Source: Dyella_D sp052115385
GTDB lineage: Bacteria > Pseudomonadota > Gammaproteobacteria > Xanthomonadales > Rhodanobacteraceae
Length of the DNA stretch: 64,000 nucleotides
Reading direction: 5' to 3'
Assembly (NCBI RefSeq): GCF_052115385.1
Contig: NZ_JBFRGP010000005.1
Location: forward strand, 1 to 64,000
Shown in pieces: positions 61,681 through 64,000 of the stretch. Below the pieces are notes generated by a model. It saw nothing but the letters and a program-made list of their open reading frames with translations. It had not been told where the DNA came from and did no database searches. The stretch's first letter is position 1, and each line of letters starts with the position of its first letter. Made by a program: the position numbers and the translations under genes.

Positions 61681-61887
61681 ATGCAGAACCGGGTACGCGA
61701 ACTGCGCGCCGAGCGCGGCTGGTCACAGGCTGACCTGGCCACGCGCCTGGATGTGTCGCGCCAGACGGTGAACGCCGTCGAGACCGGCAAGTACGACCCC
61801 AGCCTGCCGCTGGCTTTCAAGATCGCCCGGCTGTTCGAGCAGCCGATCGAAGCGATCTTCCAGCCGGACGGCGCGGCGGGAACTTAA
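61681..61887 (+). CDS. XRE-family helix-turn-helix regulator
   Basis: A 68-residue single-domain regulator (VRELRAERGWSQADLATRLD, VSRQTVNAVETGKYDPSLPLAFKIARLFEQPIEAIF). It belongs to the small YozG/XRE group. It follows the membrane protein at three nt and is probably the repressor binding the two TGTCAAGC palindromes that frame the operon promoter. Confidence 0.93.
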   Translation: MQNRVRELRAERGWSQADLATRLDVSRQTVNAVETGKYDPSLPLAFKIARLFEQPIEAIFQPDGAAGT

Positions 61888-61943
61888 GAATTCACTGGGA
61901 CGAAAGCGGCCACCTGGCCGCCCGAGCGAGGGGAACACAAGCA

Positions 61944-63529
61944 ATGGCTATCAAGGGACGCACCGTGGTGCGCATCGCCGCCGTCGCGCTGGGGTTGGGC
62001 GCGCTGGCCTGGAACCAGTTCCATGCACGCGGCGGCAACGCTGCCGGCGCCGGGGAAGACAGCGCGCCGGTCGCCGCCGCGCCGGCCGCACCGGCCAAGC
62101 CGGAAACCTGGCGGCTCGGCTCGCTCACGCTGACACCGTGCGAGCTGGGCCAGCCCAACAGCGGGCTGACGACCGCCGCGTGGTGCGCGCCGTTCGAGGT
62201 GCCGGAGAACCGCGACGATCCGCACAGCCGCAAGATCGCCCTGAAATTCGGCGTGATCCGCAGCAACGCGCAGGTCGCCAGCGACGACATGGTCGTGCTG
62301 CTCGCCGGCGGCCCCGGCCAGGCGGCCACCGAAACCTGGTCCGGCGTGGCGCCCGCGCTGCAACCGCTGCTGGCGCATCGCCACGTGCTGCTGCTGGACC
62401 AGCGCGGCACCGGCGGCTCCCATCCGCTGACCTGCAAGCCAGCCGAGAGCAAGACGCCGAACGCGAAAACCACTGGCGAGGAAGAGATCGGCTTCGATCC
62501 CGCCAAGCTGCGCGCCGAGACCGCCGACTGCCTCAAGCAGCTCGAAGGCAAGGCCGATCCGCGCTACTACACCACCACCGTCGCGGTGCAGGACCTGGAA
62601 GACGTGCGCCATGCGCTCGGTTCGCCCAGCCTCGACCTGGTCGGCGTCTCCTACGGCACGCGCATGGCACAGCAGTACCTGATGCGCCATCCGGACGCGG
62701 TGCGCTCGGTGGTGCTGGACGGCGTGGTGCCGAACCAACTGGTGCTGGGCGAGGACTTCGCGCAGAACCTGGAGAGCGCGCTGAAGGCGCAGTTCGCCCG
62801 CTGCGTGGCCGACAAGGCCTGCCACGAGCGCTTCGGCGATCCCTACCAGACGCTGTACCAGCTGCGCGACGCGCTGCGCGCCAACCCGCACCAGGTCAGC
62901 TTCCGCGATCCGCAGAACTACCAGACCGTGCAGCGCGTGCTGAGCGAATACTCGCTGGCCAGTGTGGTGCGCATGTTCGCCTACTCGCCGATCACCGCGG
63001 CGCTGCTGCCGGTGTCGATCGACGCGGCCGCGCACGGCGACGTCGGCCCGCTGCTGGGCCAGGCCAAGCTGCTGTCGGGCGATCTGTCCGACACCATGAA
63101 CGGCGGCATGCAATCGTCGGTGATCTGCAGCGAAGACGCCGACCTGTTCACGCCGCGCCCGCAGGACGCGCACTCCATGCTCGGCACGCGCGTGCTCGAT
63201 ACCTTGCAGGCGGTGTGCTCGGTGTGGCCCAAGGGCACGCGCCCGGCCGACTTCCACCAGCCGGTGAAGAGCGACAAGCCCACCTTGCTGTTTTCCGGCG
63301 AGTACGACCCGGTGACGCCGCCGGCCTACGGCGACGAAGTGCTGAAGGGCTTCTCCAACGGCCGCCACTTCGTGCTGAAGGGACAGGGCCACAACGTGGT
63401 GACGGCCGGCTGCGCGCCGGACCTGCTCAAGCATTTCGTGGAAGACCTCGCGCCCGCCAAGCTCGACGCCAAGTGCCTGGACCGCCTGCACGCCACCCCG
63501 CAATTCATCGATTTCAACGGAGCCGCGCC

Positions 63530-63533
<4 letters not shown>
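61944..63533 (+). CDS. Secreted alpha/beta hydrolase (TAP-like / proline iminopeptidase group)
   Basis: A 529-residue protein with an N-terminal signal or anchor (AAVALGLGALAWNQFHA). Motifs are LLAGGPGQAATETW, LLDQRGTGGSHPL, the nucleophile elbow LVGVSYGTRMAQQYL, a late Asp in LLFSGEYDPVTPP and His in GQGHNVV. This is the S33/TAP-like hydrolase pattern, with cysteines for periplasmic disulfides. The stop codon overlaps the start of the ABC ATPase gene by four nt, so the two are coupled; perhaps the transporter and hydrolase act in one export/uptake task. Confidence 0.88.

Positions 63534-64000
<467 letters not shown>

Overview
The window is about 64 kb of dense, GC-rich chromosome from a Gram-negative bacterium. 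The gene set (full-length QueF, ZapE, AcpH, monomeric isocitrate dehydrogenase, DPP IV-type S9 peptidase, BlaI/M56 pair, DUF2076, usher pili) and the abundant GTAG-type REP elements point to Gammaproteobacteria, order Lysobacterales/Xanthomonadales, most likely Rhodanobacteraceae (Dyella/Luteibacter/Rhodanobacter-like). This placement is an inference; no rRNA is present.

Layout. 1-8 kb: tail of a nucleotide-sugar epimerase, a lipoprotein, queF, an aldo/keto reductase divergent from a LysR regulator, a hotdog thioesterase, the mdtJI spermidine-exporter pair and a secreted dipeptidyl peptidase IV. 8-13.9 kb: a BlaI repressor and BlaR1-like M56 sensor operon with a secreted coiled-coil protein related to the sensor's own C-terminus, then an SPFH lipoprotein and a DUF2076 protein. 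13.9-18.8 kb: a REP-associated tyrosine transposase between REP elements, then nrdA-nrdB behind a cobalamin riboswitch. 18.9-26.6 kb: hydrolases and peptidases (one interrupted by an amber codon), zapE, acpH, a YlcI/ParE-type toxin-antitoxin pair and a cytochrome c5. 26.9-34.9 kb: an MdtABC-like RND efflux operon. 35-42.8 kb: LysM protein with a hairpin-masked ribosome binding site, a second lipoprotein of the first family, cupin, icd, an AbiE-type system with twin operators, ArsR and DUF2167 genes. 42.9-48.6 kb: LysR gene divergent from a decaheme cytochrome / MtrB-like porin / diheme cytochrome c4 operon, a candidate trans-outer-membrane electron conduit. 48.6-53.8 kb: a cupin-DUF2867 fusion under an ArsR regulator, rluF-like, yadGH-like ABC exporter and a ferredoxin-NADP reductase. 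54-60.8 kb: a chaperone-usher pilus operon mixing a FimA-like pilin with spore-coat-U subunits, with CRP/Clp-like sites on both sides. 60.9-64 kb: an operator-flanked membrane protein/XRE regulator operon, a secreted alpha/beta hydrolase and the start of a NatA-like ABC ATPase.

Most units are ordinary accessory or housekeeping genes. The parts most worth attention are the Mtr-like electron conduit, the BlaR1-like sensor with its free-standing paralogue, the nuclease-like motif in the AbiEi antitoxin, the B12 riboswitch on a class Ia ribonucleotide reductase, and several regulatory sites read directly from the DNA. Many long reading frames opposite these genes are antisense artefacts of high GC content and were left out.
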